Assembly (NCBI GenBank): GCA_049591635.1
Contig: JBAWFF010000057.1
Coordinates: 1-27,112, forward strand
Reading direction: 5' to 3'
Length of the DNA: 27,112 nucleotides
Origin: DATFDN01 sp049591635
Lineage (GTDB): Bacteria; Pseudomonadota; Alphaproteobacteria; Acetobacterales; Acetobacteraceae
In this document: positions 14,437 to 22,008 of the stretch, piece by piece
Layout of the letters: the number at the start of each line of letters is the position of its first letter
Numbering within the stretch: the first letter of the stretch is position 1
Position numbers and translations under genes: made by a program
Notes under the pieces: model-generated
Database searches by the model: none
What the model was told of the DNA's origin: nothing
Seen by the model: only the letters and a program-made list of their open reading frames with translations

Positions 14437-15222
14437 ATGGCGTCAGACGTGGCCTGGTCCGACACGACGACTGAATTGGCGGGGGTCAAGCTGCATCTGT
14501 CGCGTGCCGGCAGCGGGCCGGCGCTTCTGGTCTTGCATCACGATATCGGCACGCCGGGTCGGTTGCCATTCTACGATCTGCTGGCGGAGCGGTTCACGGT
14601 GCTGGTCCCGCACCATCCCGGCTGGGGCCTGTCCGCGCGGCCAGGCTGGATGCGCAGCGTCCGCGATATCGCGGCCGTTCATCAGTGGCTGCTGGCCGAG
14701 CAGGGGCTGACCAACGTCTCCCTGATCGGGCTCGGCTTCGGCGGCTGGATCGCCGCGGAAATGGCGAGCCTGGCGCCCCGGGACTTCCATCGTCTTGTGT
14801 TGGCCGCGCCGATGGGAATCAAGCCCGCTGAGGGCGACATCCTGGATCAAGCGATCATTTCCTATATTGCCTATCCGCAGGCTGGCTTTCACGACCAGGA
14901 GAACTTCCGTCGCGTCTTCGGCGACGTCACGACCGATCAGCTCGAGGCGTGGGACATCGCCCGCGAGATGTGCTTTCGGACCGCGTGGAAGCCCTACATG
15001 TACAGCCAGACGCTGCCTTACCTGCTTGGCGGGGTGCGCGCGCCCGCGTTGATCGTGTGGGGCGACGACGACAAAGTCGTGCCGCGAAGCGCCGGGAATG
15101 CCTATGCCCGAGCGTTGCGTCAGGCCCGGCTGGAGATCGTACCCGGCTGCGGACATCTGATCGAGATGGAAAAACCCGAGGCACTCGCGAGCCTCGTGAC
15201 CGACTTCGTGAACGCTGCCTGA
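14437..15222 (+). CDS. Alpha/beta hydrolase-fold protein lacking the nucleophile serine
   Basis: The 261-residue product has an alpha/beta-hydrolase fold: PALLVLHHDIGTPG near residues 28-41, FTVLVPHHPGWGLSARPGW near 53-71, the nucleophile elbow LIGLGFGGWIAAEMA near 96-110, ALIVWGDDDKVVP near 204-216, and GCGHLIEMEKP near 237-247. The catalytic acid (D210-D212) and histidine (H240) are visible. The elbow, however, reads G-L-G-F-G where G-x-S-x-G is usual, so residue 100 is glycine. I believe this occurs in other members that accompany LLM flavin enzymes. AAGGAGG six bases before ATG 14437 gives a strong start. It lies 26 bases before the LLM gene and is likely co-transcribed. Confidence 0.85.
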   Translation: MASDVAWSDTTTELAGVKLHLSRAGSGPALLVLHHDIGTPGRLPFYDLLAERFTVLVPHHPGWGLSARPGWMRSVRDIAAVHQWLLAEQGLTNVSLIGLGFGGWIAAEMASLAPRDFHRLVLAAPMGIKPAEGDILDQAIISYIAYPQAGFHDQENFRRVFGDVTTDQLEAWDIAREMCFRTAWKPYMYSQTLPYLLGGVRAPALIVWGDDDKVVPRSAGNAYARALRQARLEIVPGCGHLIEMEKPEALASLVTDFVNAA

Positions 15223-15248
15223 GCAACGGCCGGATCAAGGAGCAACCC

Positions 15249-16490
15249 ATGCACCTGATGTATTTCACCGAGCAACCGATGTCCGCCTATGACGCCGACG
15301 AGGGACGGCGGTACGGTGCGACCGCATTGACATTCTCCAATCGGAACTTCGATCCGGTGGCCGGCAGCCGGCTGTACAACCAATACCTCGAGGACTACAT
15401 CTACGCGGACGAATGCGGCGCCGACGGTATCATGTTGAACGAGCATCACAATGCTCCGTTCTGCATGCAAGCCAAAACCAACGTGTTCGCTTCGATCCTC
15501 GCGGCGGTTACCAAGCGGGTGAAGATCGTACTGCTTGGCAACCCCTTGCCGCTGGCCGAGAACCCGATCCGGATGGCCGAGGAACTCGCCATGATCGACA
15601 TGATCAGCAAGGGGCGGCTGGTCTCCGGCTTCGTGCGCGGCGGCGGACAGGAGCAACTCGCCAGCGGCGTGAACCCCGCCTTCAACCGTGAGCGGTTCGA
15701 GGAGGCGCATGACCTGATCGTGAAGACCTGGACCCAGCCCGGGCCGTTCCGGTGGGAGGGCACGCACTATCAGCACCGAGTGGTCAATCCTTGGGCGGTG
15801 CCGCTGCAAAAGCCATATCCGAGGGTGTGGATTCCCGGCGTGCTGTCGAAGGAAACAGTCCTTTGGGCGGCGCGGCACCGCTATCCCTACATCGCGCTGA
15901 ACACCGCGATCGACGCCACCAAGGCCATCTGGGGCATGTACTCGCAGCAAGCGCGCGAGGTCGGCTACGAGGCGGGGCCGGAGAATTTCGGCTACCTGAT
16001 CCGGGTCCACGTCCAGGAGACCGAGGAAAAGGCGCTAGAGAACGCGCGGCAATTCATGTGGATGCAGGGCGAGTTCACCGGGCTGGCCCATCCCGTGTGG
16101 GCCAATCCCTCGGGTTATTTCTCGCCCTCCGGACGCCGCAACTTCGTGGAGTTCGCGGTTGGGCGGGCGAAGAACCCGCGCGGCAGCCCGACCTTCGAGG
16201 AGCAGGTCGCCAATACCATGATCATCGCGGGTACCCCGAAGACCGTGATCCCGACCCTCAAGGCGCTGATCGAGCAGACCCGCCCCGGCATCATGGGGTT
16301 CTGGGCCAACGACGGGAAGGTAAGCCCCGAGGACACCCGTACCTGCATTCGCCTGCTCTGCCAGGAGGTGATGCCGGCGGTGCGTGAACACGGCAAGACG
16401 CTTGGCCTGCGCTCGCCCTTTGAGGCCGAGGCGCCGATCAGCATCGAATACTCGAAGGACCTTCGTCCGCAGGCAGCCGCGGCCGAATAG
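15249..16490 (+). CDS. LLM-class (luciferase-like) flavin-dependent oxidoreductase
   Basis: The 413-residue product begins MHLMYFTEQPMSAYDADEG and contains DGIMLNEHHNAPFCMQAKTN, then KIVLLGNPLPLAENPIRMAE and ELAMIDMISKGRLVSGFVRG, then GGGQEQLASGVNPAFNRERF. This is the TIM-barrel signature of bacterial luciferase-like monooxygenases that use reduced FMN supplied by a separate reductase. Substrates in this family range from alkanals and alkanesulfonates to terpenoids and aromatics; none can be assigned here. AAGGAG seven bases before ATG 15249 fixes the start. The gene follows the alpha/beta hydrolase by 26 bases and precedes a second LLM gene by 55, suggesting a three-gene catabolic transcript. 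No flavin reductase gene is in the window. Confidence 0.9.
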   Translation: MHLMYFTEQPMSAYDADEGRRYGATALTFSNRNFDPVAGSRLYNQYLEDYIYADECGADGIMLNEHHNAPFCMQAKTNVFASILAAVTKRVKIVLLGNPLPLAENPIRMAEELAMIDMISKGRLVSGFVRGGGQEQLASGVNPAFNRERFEEAHDLIVKTWTQPGPFRWEGTHYQHRVVNPWAVPLQKPYPRVWIPGVLSKETVLWAARHRYPYIALNTAIDATKAIWGMYSQQAREVGYEAGPENFGYLIRVHVQETEEKALENARQFMWMQGEFTGLAHPVWANPSGYFSPSGRRNFVEFAVGRAKNPRGSPTFEEQVANTMIIAGTPKTVIPTLKALIEQTRPGIMGFWANDGKVSPEDTRTCIRLLCQEVMPAVREHGKTLGLRSPFEAEAPISIEYSKDLRPQAAAAE

Positions 16491-16545
16491 CCCGCGGGAC
16501 GGGGCCGGTCTTGCGCGGCTGGTCCCGCCCCGCTTCTCTCGCGCC

Positions 16546-17609
16546 ATGCAGAGCGGTATCCAGTTTTTCCCCGACGTCGGTCCCGATCAAAAATCCGGCC
16601 GCGACTACTGGCAGGAGGCGCTGCACCTGGTCGGATTGTGCGATCGCTACGGCTACGACCACGTCCGCACCGTCGAGCACTATTTTTCCATCCTTATGGC
16701 GGCTACAGCCCCAATCCGATGCTGTTCCTGGCCGCCGCCGCGCAGAGGACGCGCAGGGCGCGGCTCGTCACCGGTGCGGTGCTGCCGGCGTTCAATAATC
16801 CGCTGAAGCTCGCCGCCGAGATCGCGATGTTGGATGCGCTGTGCGACGGTCGGCTCGACGTTGGTTTTGCACGCGCCTTCCTGCCGCATGAGTTCGCCCG
16901 CTTTGGCGTGCGCCTCGACGACAGTCGGGCGCGGTTCGACGAGGGCGTGGAGCAGGTTCGCCGGCTCCTGGAGGAGGAACACGTCAGCGTCGAGGGACGT
17001 TTTCATTCCTTCCGTGATGTCACGTCGCTGCCGCGTCCGACGCAGCGGCCGCGTCCTCCTTTCTTCGTCGCCGCCCTTGCCACGCCCGAATCCTTTGAGC
17101 GTGCCGGCGCCGCCGGTTACGGCGTGATGGCGATCCCGATGGCGGGCGGGGCGATGGCGGAGCTGCTCGGTATCAATCGCGAGGCGCGGACTCGTGCGGG
17201 TCACGTCGGCTCGGGCACCGTGATGATGGCGTTCCACATGTTCTGCCACGTCGATCAGCAAGAGGCCGAACGCATCGCCCGGGTGCCGCTGAACCGCTAC
17301 CTCAGATCGCTCGTGGATGCCGCCGGAGAGTGGATCGGCGGGGCGGAATCGACCGACTATCCAGGATACGACAAGGTGATCGCGGGGCTGGCACGGGAGA
17401 ATTTCGAGACGCAGGTGGCGAAGTGCGCCGCCTGGGTCGGAACGCCGGAGTGCATCCTGGACACCGCCGCCACCTATGCCAACCAGGTCGGCGGATTCGA
17501 GGTCGCGTCACTGCAGGTCAACTTCAACAACATCGTGATCGCCGATGCCGAGGCGTCGATGCGCCTCTATGGTGAGCAGGTGCTGCCGCGGCTCGCCGCG
17601 AGAAGCTAG
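16546..17609 (+). pseudogene. Second LLM-class flavin oxidoreductase, frameshifted near codon 46
   Basis: The first 46 codons from ATG 16546 encode MQSGIQFFPDVGPDQKSG through RTVEHYF in one frame. From 16689 the family continues in another frame as HPYGGYSPNPMLFLAAAAQR and on to the stop at 17609. The break coincides with a run of five T (16683-16687). Removing two bases gives the expected HYFHPYGGYSP; a -1 slip would add one extra Phe. Without correction, translation stops at 16806 after about 86 residues. The rest is intact with typical LLM segments (AAEIAMLDALCDGRLDVGFA, AAGYGVMAIPMAGG). It could be a recent pseudogene, a sequencing error, or slippage at the T run. No clear ribosome site is seen; the reconstructed protein has about 354 residues. 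Confidence 0.8.
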
Positions 17610-17652
17610 GTAGCCCCGAAGATATAGTCACATCGACGGCGCCGGCCCCGGA

Positions 17653-17761
17653 TCTGTGCACACTTTGGCCTTCGCAGGTGCGGCATTTGCAGACGCAATG
17701 CCCTTCGCACATGCAGCATTTGTAGACACCTTTCGCGGTTGCGAACAGGGTTTGTAGACAC
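17653..17761. repeat. Degenerate 32-33-bp tandem repeat, four units
   Basis: An 11-base element recurs with strict spacing: TCTGTGCACAC (17653), TTTGCAGACGC (17686), TTTGTAGACAC (17719) and TTTGTAGACAC (17751). The intervening 21-22 bases are related (CCTTCGCAGGTGCGGCA, CCTTCGCACATGCAGCA, CTTTCGCGGTTGCGAAC). It lies in the 221-base noncoding gap between the frameshifted LLM gene and the isomerase gene. It is unlike CRISPR because the repeats are short and the spacers are not unique. Confidence 0.5.
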
Positions 17762-17819
17762 AACGACGCAGCGCGTCACTGATAGTCGTTTCATACGACC
17801 CTAATTGGCCTTTCGCGCC

Positions 17820-17843
17820 CCGTCCGCCAATCAATTCGGACGG
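17820..17843. other. Inverted repeat at the end of the isomerase gene
   Basis: A perfect 7-bp inverted repeat CCGTCCG/CGGACGG with a 10-base loop spans the stop codon of the isomerase gene. On the minus strand it is followed by GGGCGCG, not by T residues, so any terminator function would need Rho or another factor. Confidence 0.3.
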
Positions 17844-18445
17844 TTTCCCGCGAGCCGCCGCTCGACGAATTCCAGCCGATCCTGGCCCCAGAATATTTCC
17901 TCGCCGATGACGTAGCTCGGTGCTCCGAACACGCCGCGCGCGAGCGCTGCCTGGGTGTCCCGTAGGCGCTGCTCCGACCATCGCGGCTCGGCAGCGAGGG
18001 CCATCAGCGCCGCCGCGTCCAGGCCGGCATTTTCGATCAGCATCGCGAGCGTCGCGGTGTCCCTAGTGTCCTTTTCTTCCTCCCACAGCGCCCGCAACAC
18101 ACGATGCGCCAACGCGATCGCCGGACCATCCCCGATCGTCTCGCGCGCCGCGATCACGCAGTGTGCCGCCTGGGTCTCCTTGGCCGGGAAGAAGCGGGGC
18201 TTGATGCGGATCGGAATCCCGAGATGCGCCCGCCATCGCTCCAGCTCCATCAGCCGATAGGCCTGGCGTTGTGGTGCGCGCTTGGGCAGCGGCAACCCGC
18301 CGGAGTTTGGAAAGATGGTGCCGAAATCCACCGGGAAAATCCGCACGCTTGCTCCATGCCGCGCCGCGATCACCTCCAGGCGCGACGCCCCCAAATGGGT
18401 CCAGGGCGAGTTCAGCGAGGCGTAGTAGTCGATGTGCGGCGCCAT
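17831..18445 (-). CDS. 2-hydroxychromene-2-carboxylate isomerase-like protein (DsbA fold)
   Basis: The 204-residue product begins MAPHIDYYASLNSPWTHLGA and has PVDFGTIFPNSGGLPLPKRA, PRFFPAKETQAAHCVIAAR and GVFGAPSYVIGEEIFWGQDR. This is the thioredoxin/DsbA-fold layout of 2-hydroxychromene-2-carboxylate isomerase (NahD-like) and kappa-class glutathione transferases. Ser13 occupies the position of the active-site serine, and GAPS is the cis-Pro loop. These enzymes isomerise a naphthalene-pathway intermediate with glutathione, but many relatives act elsewhere, so the substrate is open. A very strong GAGGAGG precedes ATG 18445. It follows the glyoxalase-like gene by 15 bases on the same strand. 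Confidence 0.85.
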   Translation of the reverse strand: MAPHIDYYASLNSPWTHLGASRLEVIAARHGASVRIFPVDFGTIFPNSGGLPLPKRAPQRQAYRLMELERWRAHLGIPIRIKPRFFPAKETQAAHCVIAARETIGDGPAIALAHRVLRALWEEEKDTRDTATLAMLIENAGLDAAALMALAAEPRWSEQRLRDTQAALARGVFGAPSYVIGEEIFWGQDRLEFVERRLAGNRPN

Positions 18446-18460
18446 TGGCCTCCTCGTCCC

Positions 18461-19306
18461 CTATTCGCGGAATTCCAGCGTAACACCGAAGGCGGCGGTA
18501 GCGGGAACGATAAGGCTTCGTGCTTCCCGGCGAGCGTCGATCGCGCCCGCCGACAGGGCCGCAGACGCCTGATCGAGCGAATGGGTCCGCATCGTCAGCA
18601 CCGCCATGAACGCGGCGCGCCCCATGTCGTCCGGTGCCGTCGCGCCGAAGGACGCGGCGAGCGAGGCCCGGGTAACGATGTCGAAGCGGGACAGGCCCAG
18701 CAAGAGCGCATAGCCATCGTCGGCTTCCCGCCGCAACGCCGCCTCACCGAACATTCGCGCGAACAAGGAAGCGAGCCGAGCCGGATCGTCCGCTGCTATC
18801 ACCGCGCGCATCACCCCGATCGTGCCGTTCGGGTGATGCCGCCAAGCGTCACGCCAGACGAGATCACGGGTGAAATGGTGACAGAAGTACAGACGCCCGA
18901 CATCCGTCGCGCCCGGCTTCAGGCGCACCGTACGGAACACCGCGTCGCGGTGTTCACCGTCGGGCAACTCGACGGGGCGGGAGAACTCGTTGGGCGGCTC
19001 GATCGGCACCCCCGCAGCGCTCAGTGCCTCGTACACCGACGTGGAATCCTCGGTGCCGAAGACGAGGCCGTTCAAGCCGGGGGTTGCGTCCAGAATCTCT
19101 GTCCGTCTCGGCTCGCCCGCGGGGGCGGCGATCAATTCCAGGTACTCGGTCCCGAAGATCGCGAGATGGTTCATGGAGCCGAGCGTGTGATAGCCGCGTG
19201 GCGTGAGGTTGAAGCCCAGTCGGCGGTAGGTCTGCTGACCTTCCTCCAGTTGGTCCCGCACGTTGACCACCACATGATCGAGCGTGGGGACAGGGAGCGT
19301 GGTCAT
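18461..19306 (-). CDS. Glyoxalase-like (VOC superfamily) protein
   Basis: The 281-residue product begins with VPTLDHVVVNVRDQLEEGQQ and continues TYRRLGFNLTPRGYHTLGSM, NHLAIFGTEYLELIAAP and LVFGTEDSTSVYEALSAAGV, with further VOC-like elements (GVMRAVIAADDPARLASLFA) in the second half. This matches the Glyoxalase_3-type proteins with two tandem betaalphabetabetabeta modules. H11, H47 and E56 are candidate metal ligands. Substrates of this group are not established; ring-cleavage dioxygenase or lyase chemistry is common in the superfamily. AGGAGG six bases before ATG 19306 fixes the start. It lies between the trehalose-phosphate synthase gene (21 bases upstream) and the isomerase gene, and probably forms a catabolic pair with the latter. 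Confidence 0.82.
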   Translation of the reverse strand: MTTLPVPTLDHVVVNVRDQLEEGQQTYRRLGFNLTPRGYHTLGSMNHLAIFGTEYLELIAAPAGEPRRTEILDATPGLNGLVFGTEDSTSVYEALSAAGVPIEPPNEFSRPVELPDGEHRDAVFRTVRLKPGATDVGRLYFCHHFTRDLVWRDAWRHHPNGTIGVMRAVIAADDPARLASLFARMFGEAALRREADDGYALLLGLSRFDIVTRASLAASFGATAPDDMGRAAFMAVLTMRTHSLDQASAALSAGAIDARREARSLIVPATAAFGVTLEFRE

Positions 19307-19327
19307 CGGAGCCTCCTCGCGAATGCG

Positions 19328-20776
19328 TCAATTGTCGTCCCCGACATGCGCGAGGATCGCGGCGGAAGGCAGGGCCGCCTCTAACGCGGTATCGGCGCCC
19401 CGGCCGAGATAGCCGAGAAAAACCTCGCAATATCGCCGTGCCGTCGAGTGCCACACGCGCTCGCGTAACCCGCGATGCCGCTCCTGACGCTCCTCCAGGC
19501 TCATGGTCAAGGCGCGGTGCATCGCCTCGGCGATCTCGTCGGCGTCGAACGGGTTGACGATCAAGGCGTCGGTCATCTCGTCAGCGGCGCCGGCGAAGCA
19601 GGACAGGATAAGAACACCGGGGTCGGCCGGGTTCTGCGCGGCCACGTATTCCTTGGCGACCAGGTTCATGCCGTCGCGCAGCGGCGTCACCACCGCCACG
19701 TCGGCCCGTCGGTAGAAGCCCGCGAGGGTACGCCGGCGCACCGGACGGGTCATGTATCGCAGCGGTGTCCAGTCAAACTCCGAGTACCGGCCATTGGTGT
19801 CCCCGGCGATGCGGTTCAACTCCTCGCCAAGTTCGCGATACGCGTTCACGTCCTCACGCGAGCGGGCCGCCACCTGTAGAAAGCTGACCTGGCGCCGATG
19901 CTCAGGGTGGCGGGCGAGCAGCCGGCCGAATGCCTCCATGCGATTGATCAGCCCCTTGGAGTAGTCCAGCCGGTCGACGCCGATCGCCAGTTGCCGCTCC
20001 CCCAGGCTGGCGCGCATCCGCAGCGATTCCGCGCTCCGCTCCGCTTGCACGGCCATGCGGGCGAACGCCTCGGCATCGATGCCGATGGGATCAACGATCG
20101 ACGCGGAGGCACGATCGCCGATGACGAGCCGACCCATGCCCCCGGCTTTGGCGCCCAGCATTTGCTCGACGCAATCGACGAAGGCAGTGCGGTAGGTCTC
20201 CGTGTGGAAGCCCACCACGTCGTAGTCGCACATTGAGCGCAGGAGAGGGTCGATATGCGGCAGCGCCCGCATGATCGCGGGCGGCCCGAACGGTGTGTGC
20301 AGAAAGAAGCCAATTTGATTGGTCACCCCGAGGGCGCGAAGCTCCGCGCCGAGCGGGATCAGATGGTAGTCGTGTACCCACACAAGATCGGTAGGTCGCA
20401 GCAGTTTTGCCAGCGCCCACGCGAACCGCCGGTTGACCGCCCGGTAGCCCAAATAGTCCTCGGTGCGGTAGTTCACGAGCCCCAGCCGGAAATGCAGCAG
20501 CGGCCACAGGGCGCTGTTGGAATAGCCCGCATAGAACCGCTGATAATCCGACTCGCTCAGGTCGATTGTCGCGAAAGTGATGCCGTCAGCGGTCTGAAGG
20601 GCCGGTTCCTGCTCCGGGCGAGCGTTGCGCCGTCCGCTCCATCCGAACCAGAGGGAACCGGGCGTGAGCGCGTCGGCAAGCGCGACGGCCAATCCGCCGG
20701 CCCGCGCGCCTTTCTCGCTCGGCAGCGGCACGCGATTGGATACCACCACAAGCCGCGCCAAGTTCTGGCCTCCCAT
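19328..20776 (-). CDS. otsA: Alpha,alpha-trehalose-6-phosphate synthase (GT20)
   Basis: The 482-residue product begins MGGQNLARLVVVSNRVPLPS and shows the GT20 hallmarks: ARAGGLAVAL glycine-rich loop, VWVHDYHLIPLGAELR, IGFFLHTPFGPP, DYDVVGFHTETYRTAFVDCV, IGVDRLDYSKGLINRMEAFG and VTPLRDGMNLVAKEYVAAQN. It makes trehalose-6-phosphate from a nucleotide-glucose and glucose-6-phosphate in the cytoplasm. Length is normal. Start 20776 is set by family alignment; no strong ribosome site is seen, and the open frame upstream to 20923 has no similarity. No trehalose-6-phosphate phosphatase (otsB) is present nearby, so dephosphorylation must be encoded elsewhere. Divergent from the glycosyltransferase gene across a 118-base gap. 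Confidence 0.95.
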   Translation of the reverse strand: MGGQNLARLVVVSNRVPLPSEKGARAGGLAVALADALTPGSLWFGWSGRRNARPEQEPALQTADGITFATIDLSESDYQRFYAGYSNSALWPLLHFRLGLVNYRTEDYLGYRAVNRRFAWALAKLLRPTDLVWVHDYHLIPLGAELRALGVTNQIGFFLHTPFGPPAIMRALPHIDPLLRSMCDYDVVGFHTETYRTAFVDCVEQMLGAKAGGMGRLVIGDRASASIVDPIGIDAEAFARMAVQAERSAESLRMRASLGERQLAIGVDRLDYSKGLINRMEAFGRLLARHPEHRRQVSFLQVAARSREDVNAYRELGEELNRIAGDTNGRYSEFDWTPLRYMTRPVRRRTLAGFYRRADVAVVTPLRDGMNLVAKEYVAAQNPADPGVLILSCFAGAADEMTDALIVNPFDADEIAEAMHRALTMSLEERQERHRGLRERVWHSTARRYCEVFLGYLGRGADTALEAALPSAAILAHVGDDN

Positions 20777-20894
20777 CTTTGATTTGGCCGAATCCGAGGC
20801 AGCTTCCGCCTCAAAAAAACCTGACCGTCGCGTTCTATCTTCCGCGGGCTGAGCCCACCGCGTCGGCCAACCGACTTTTAGAGGACCACAAGAT

Positions 20895-21947
20895 ATGCGG
20901 ATCGCCCAGATCGCTCCACTCACCGAGGCCGTGCCGCCTCGTCTCTATGGCGGCACTGAACGCGTGGTTTCCTACCTGACCGAGGAATTGGTCCACATGG
21001 GGCACGACGTCACTTTGTTCGCCAGCGGGGATTCCGTGACGACGGCCCACCTACACCCGGCATGGCCAAGCGCGCTACGGTTCGACGCCGGCCTCCGCGA
21101 CCTCCAGGCGCCGCATGTCCTGATGCTGGAGACCGTGTTCGAGCAGGCGGCTCGCTTCGACGTTCTTCATTTCCACATGGATTATTTTCCATTCTCCCTG
21201 TTCAGCCGCCATCGTACCCCCTTCGTGAGCACGTTGCACGGCAGGTTGGACTTGCCGGAGTTGGTGCCGATCTTCGACAAATTCAGCCAAGTGCCCGTCG
21301 TGTCGATTTCCGACTCTCAGCGCCGGCCGTTGCCGCACGCGAACTTCGTGCAGACCATCTATCATGGCCTGCCGCTCGACCTGCTGACGCCGCAACCGGT
21401 CAAGCCCAGCTATCTGGCCTTCCTGGGACGGATCTCGCCGGAGAAGTCGCCAGACGTTGCGATCCGCATCGCCCGCCGCGCCGGCATTCCGATCAAGATC
21501 GCCGCGAAGATCGATCGAGTCGACGAAGCTTACTACCGGGAGCGCATCCGCCCGATGATCGACGGGCGGCACGTGGAGTTGATCGGCGAGATCGGCGATG
21601 CCGACAAATCGGAGTTCCTGAGTGGGGCGATCGCGTTGCTGACCCCGATCGACTGGCCGGAGCCGTTCGGCCTCGTGATGATCGAGGCGATGGCGTGCGG
21701 CACTCCCGTGATCGCCTTCAACCGCGGCTCCGTTCCCGAGGTCGTCGAGCACGGGCTGACCGGTTTCGTCGTCAGTGATGAACCAAGCGCCGTCGCCGCC
21801 GTCCCGCTTGCCGCCGCGCTATCGCGCACGGCGATCCGACGCCGCTTCGAGCGACGCTTCAGCGTTCAGCGCATGGCGGAGGAGTACGTGGATCTTTATG
21901 CGTCGCTGGGTGCCTCGCGTCGCCCCTTGCTTCGTCTCGCGACCTGA
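20895..21947 (+). CDS. Family 4 glycosyltransferase
   Basis: The 350-residue product has a two-domain GT-B layout. It begins MRIAQIAPLTEAVPPRLYGG, then TERVVSYLTEELVHMGHDVT and LFASGDSVTTAHLHP; the second half has YLAFLGRISPEKSPDVAIRI and the donor-binding DWPEPFGLVMIEAMACGTPV followed by IAFNRGSVPEVVEHGLTGFV. The EPFGLVxIEAMACGTPVIA motif with its two glutamates is diagnostic of GT4. Donor and acceptor cannot be told from sequence. GAGGA nine bases before ATG 20895 supports the start. It shares a divergent promoter region with otsA, which suggests involvement in osmoprotectant or polysaccharide synthesis. Confidence 0.9.
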   Translation: MRIAQIAPLTEAVPPRLYGGTERVVSYLTEELVHMGHDVTLFASGDSVTTAHLHPAWPSALRFDAGLRDLQAPHVLMLETVFEQAARFDVLHFHMDYFPFSLFSRHRTPFVSTLHGRLDLPELVPIFDKFSQVPVVSISDSQRRPLPHANFVQTIYHGLPLDLLTPQPVKPSYLAFLGRISPEKSPDVAIRIARRAGIPIKIAAKIDRVDEAYYRERIRPMIDGRHVELIGEIGDADKSEFLSGAIALLTPIDWPEPFGLVMIEAMACGTPVIAFNRGSVPEVVEHGLTGFVVSDEPSAVAAVPLAAALSRTAIRRRFERRFSVQRMAEEYVDLYASLGASRRPLLRLAT

Positions 21948-21970
21948 TATCAGCGGGCGCAACACCGCAA

Positions 21971-22000
21971 GGGGAGGGGGACTACCCCAAGAGCCTCCCC
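21971..22000. terminator. Hairpin between convergent genes (possible bidirectional terminator)
   Basis: GGGGAGG (21971-21977) pairs with CCTCCCC (21994-22000) in the 61-base gap between the glycosyltransferase stop and the stop of the opposing oxidoreductase beta gene. No T run follows on either strand, so efficiency is doubtful. Confidence 0.4.
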
Positions 22001-22008
22001 CCGGTGCC

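Noticed and set aside
16681..16692. Programmed -1 frameshift site in the second LLM gene
   Set aside because: The heptamer does not fit X XXY YYZ in the zero frame, no downstream structure was evident, and frameshifting is not known for this family; a mutation or read error is simpler.
17653..17761. CRISPR array
   Set aside because: Repeats are 11 bases and imperfect, and the intervening segments resemble each other, unlike spacers.
17524..17763. Minus-strand Cys-rich small protein
   Set aside because: The Cys-rich part comes from the tandem repeat, it runs into the 3' end of the LLM gene, and no good ribosome site is seen; kept only as a note in the repeat finding.
18104..19384. Long plus-strand open frame of 426 codons
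   Set aside because: It is the antisense shadow of the glyoxalase-like and isomerase genes, which have clear family motifs and strong ribosome sites; its own translation resembles no family.
20797..20820. Terminator in the otsA/glycosyltransferase gap (GAGGC hairpin next to seven A)
   Set aside because: On the plus strand the hairpin is followed by A, not T; on the minus strand the T run precedes it. The order is wrong for termination and the region should be a promoter.
19328..21947. Complete OtsAB trehalose pathway
   Set aside because: Only otsA is present; the neighbouring glycosyltransferase is GT4 and no HAD-type trehalose phosphatase is seen.
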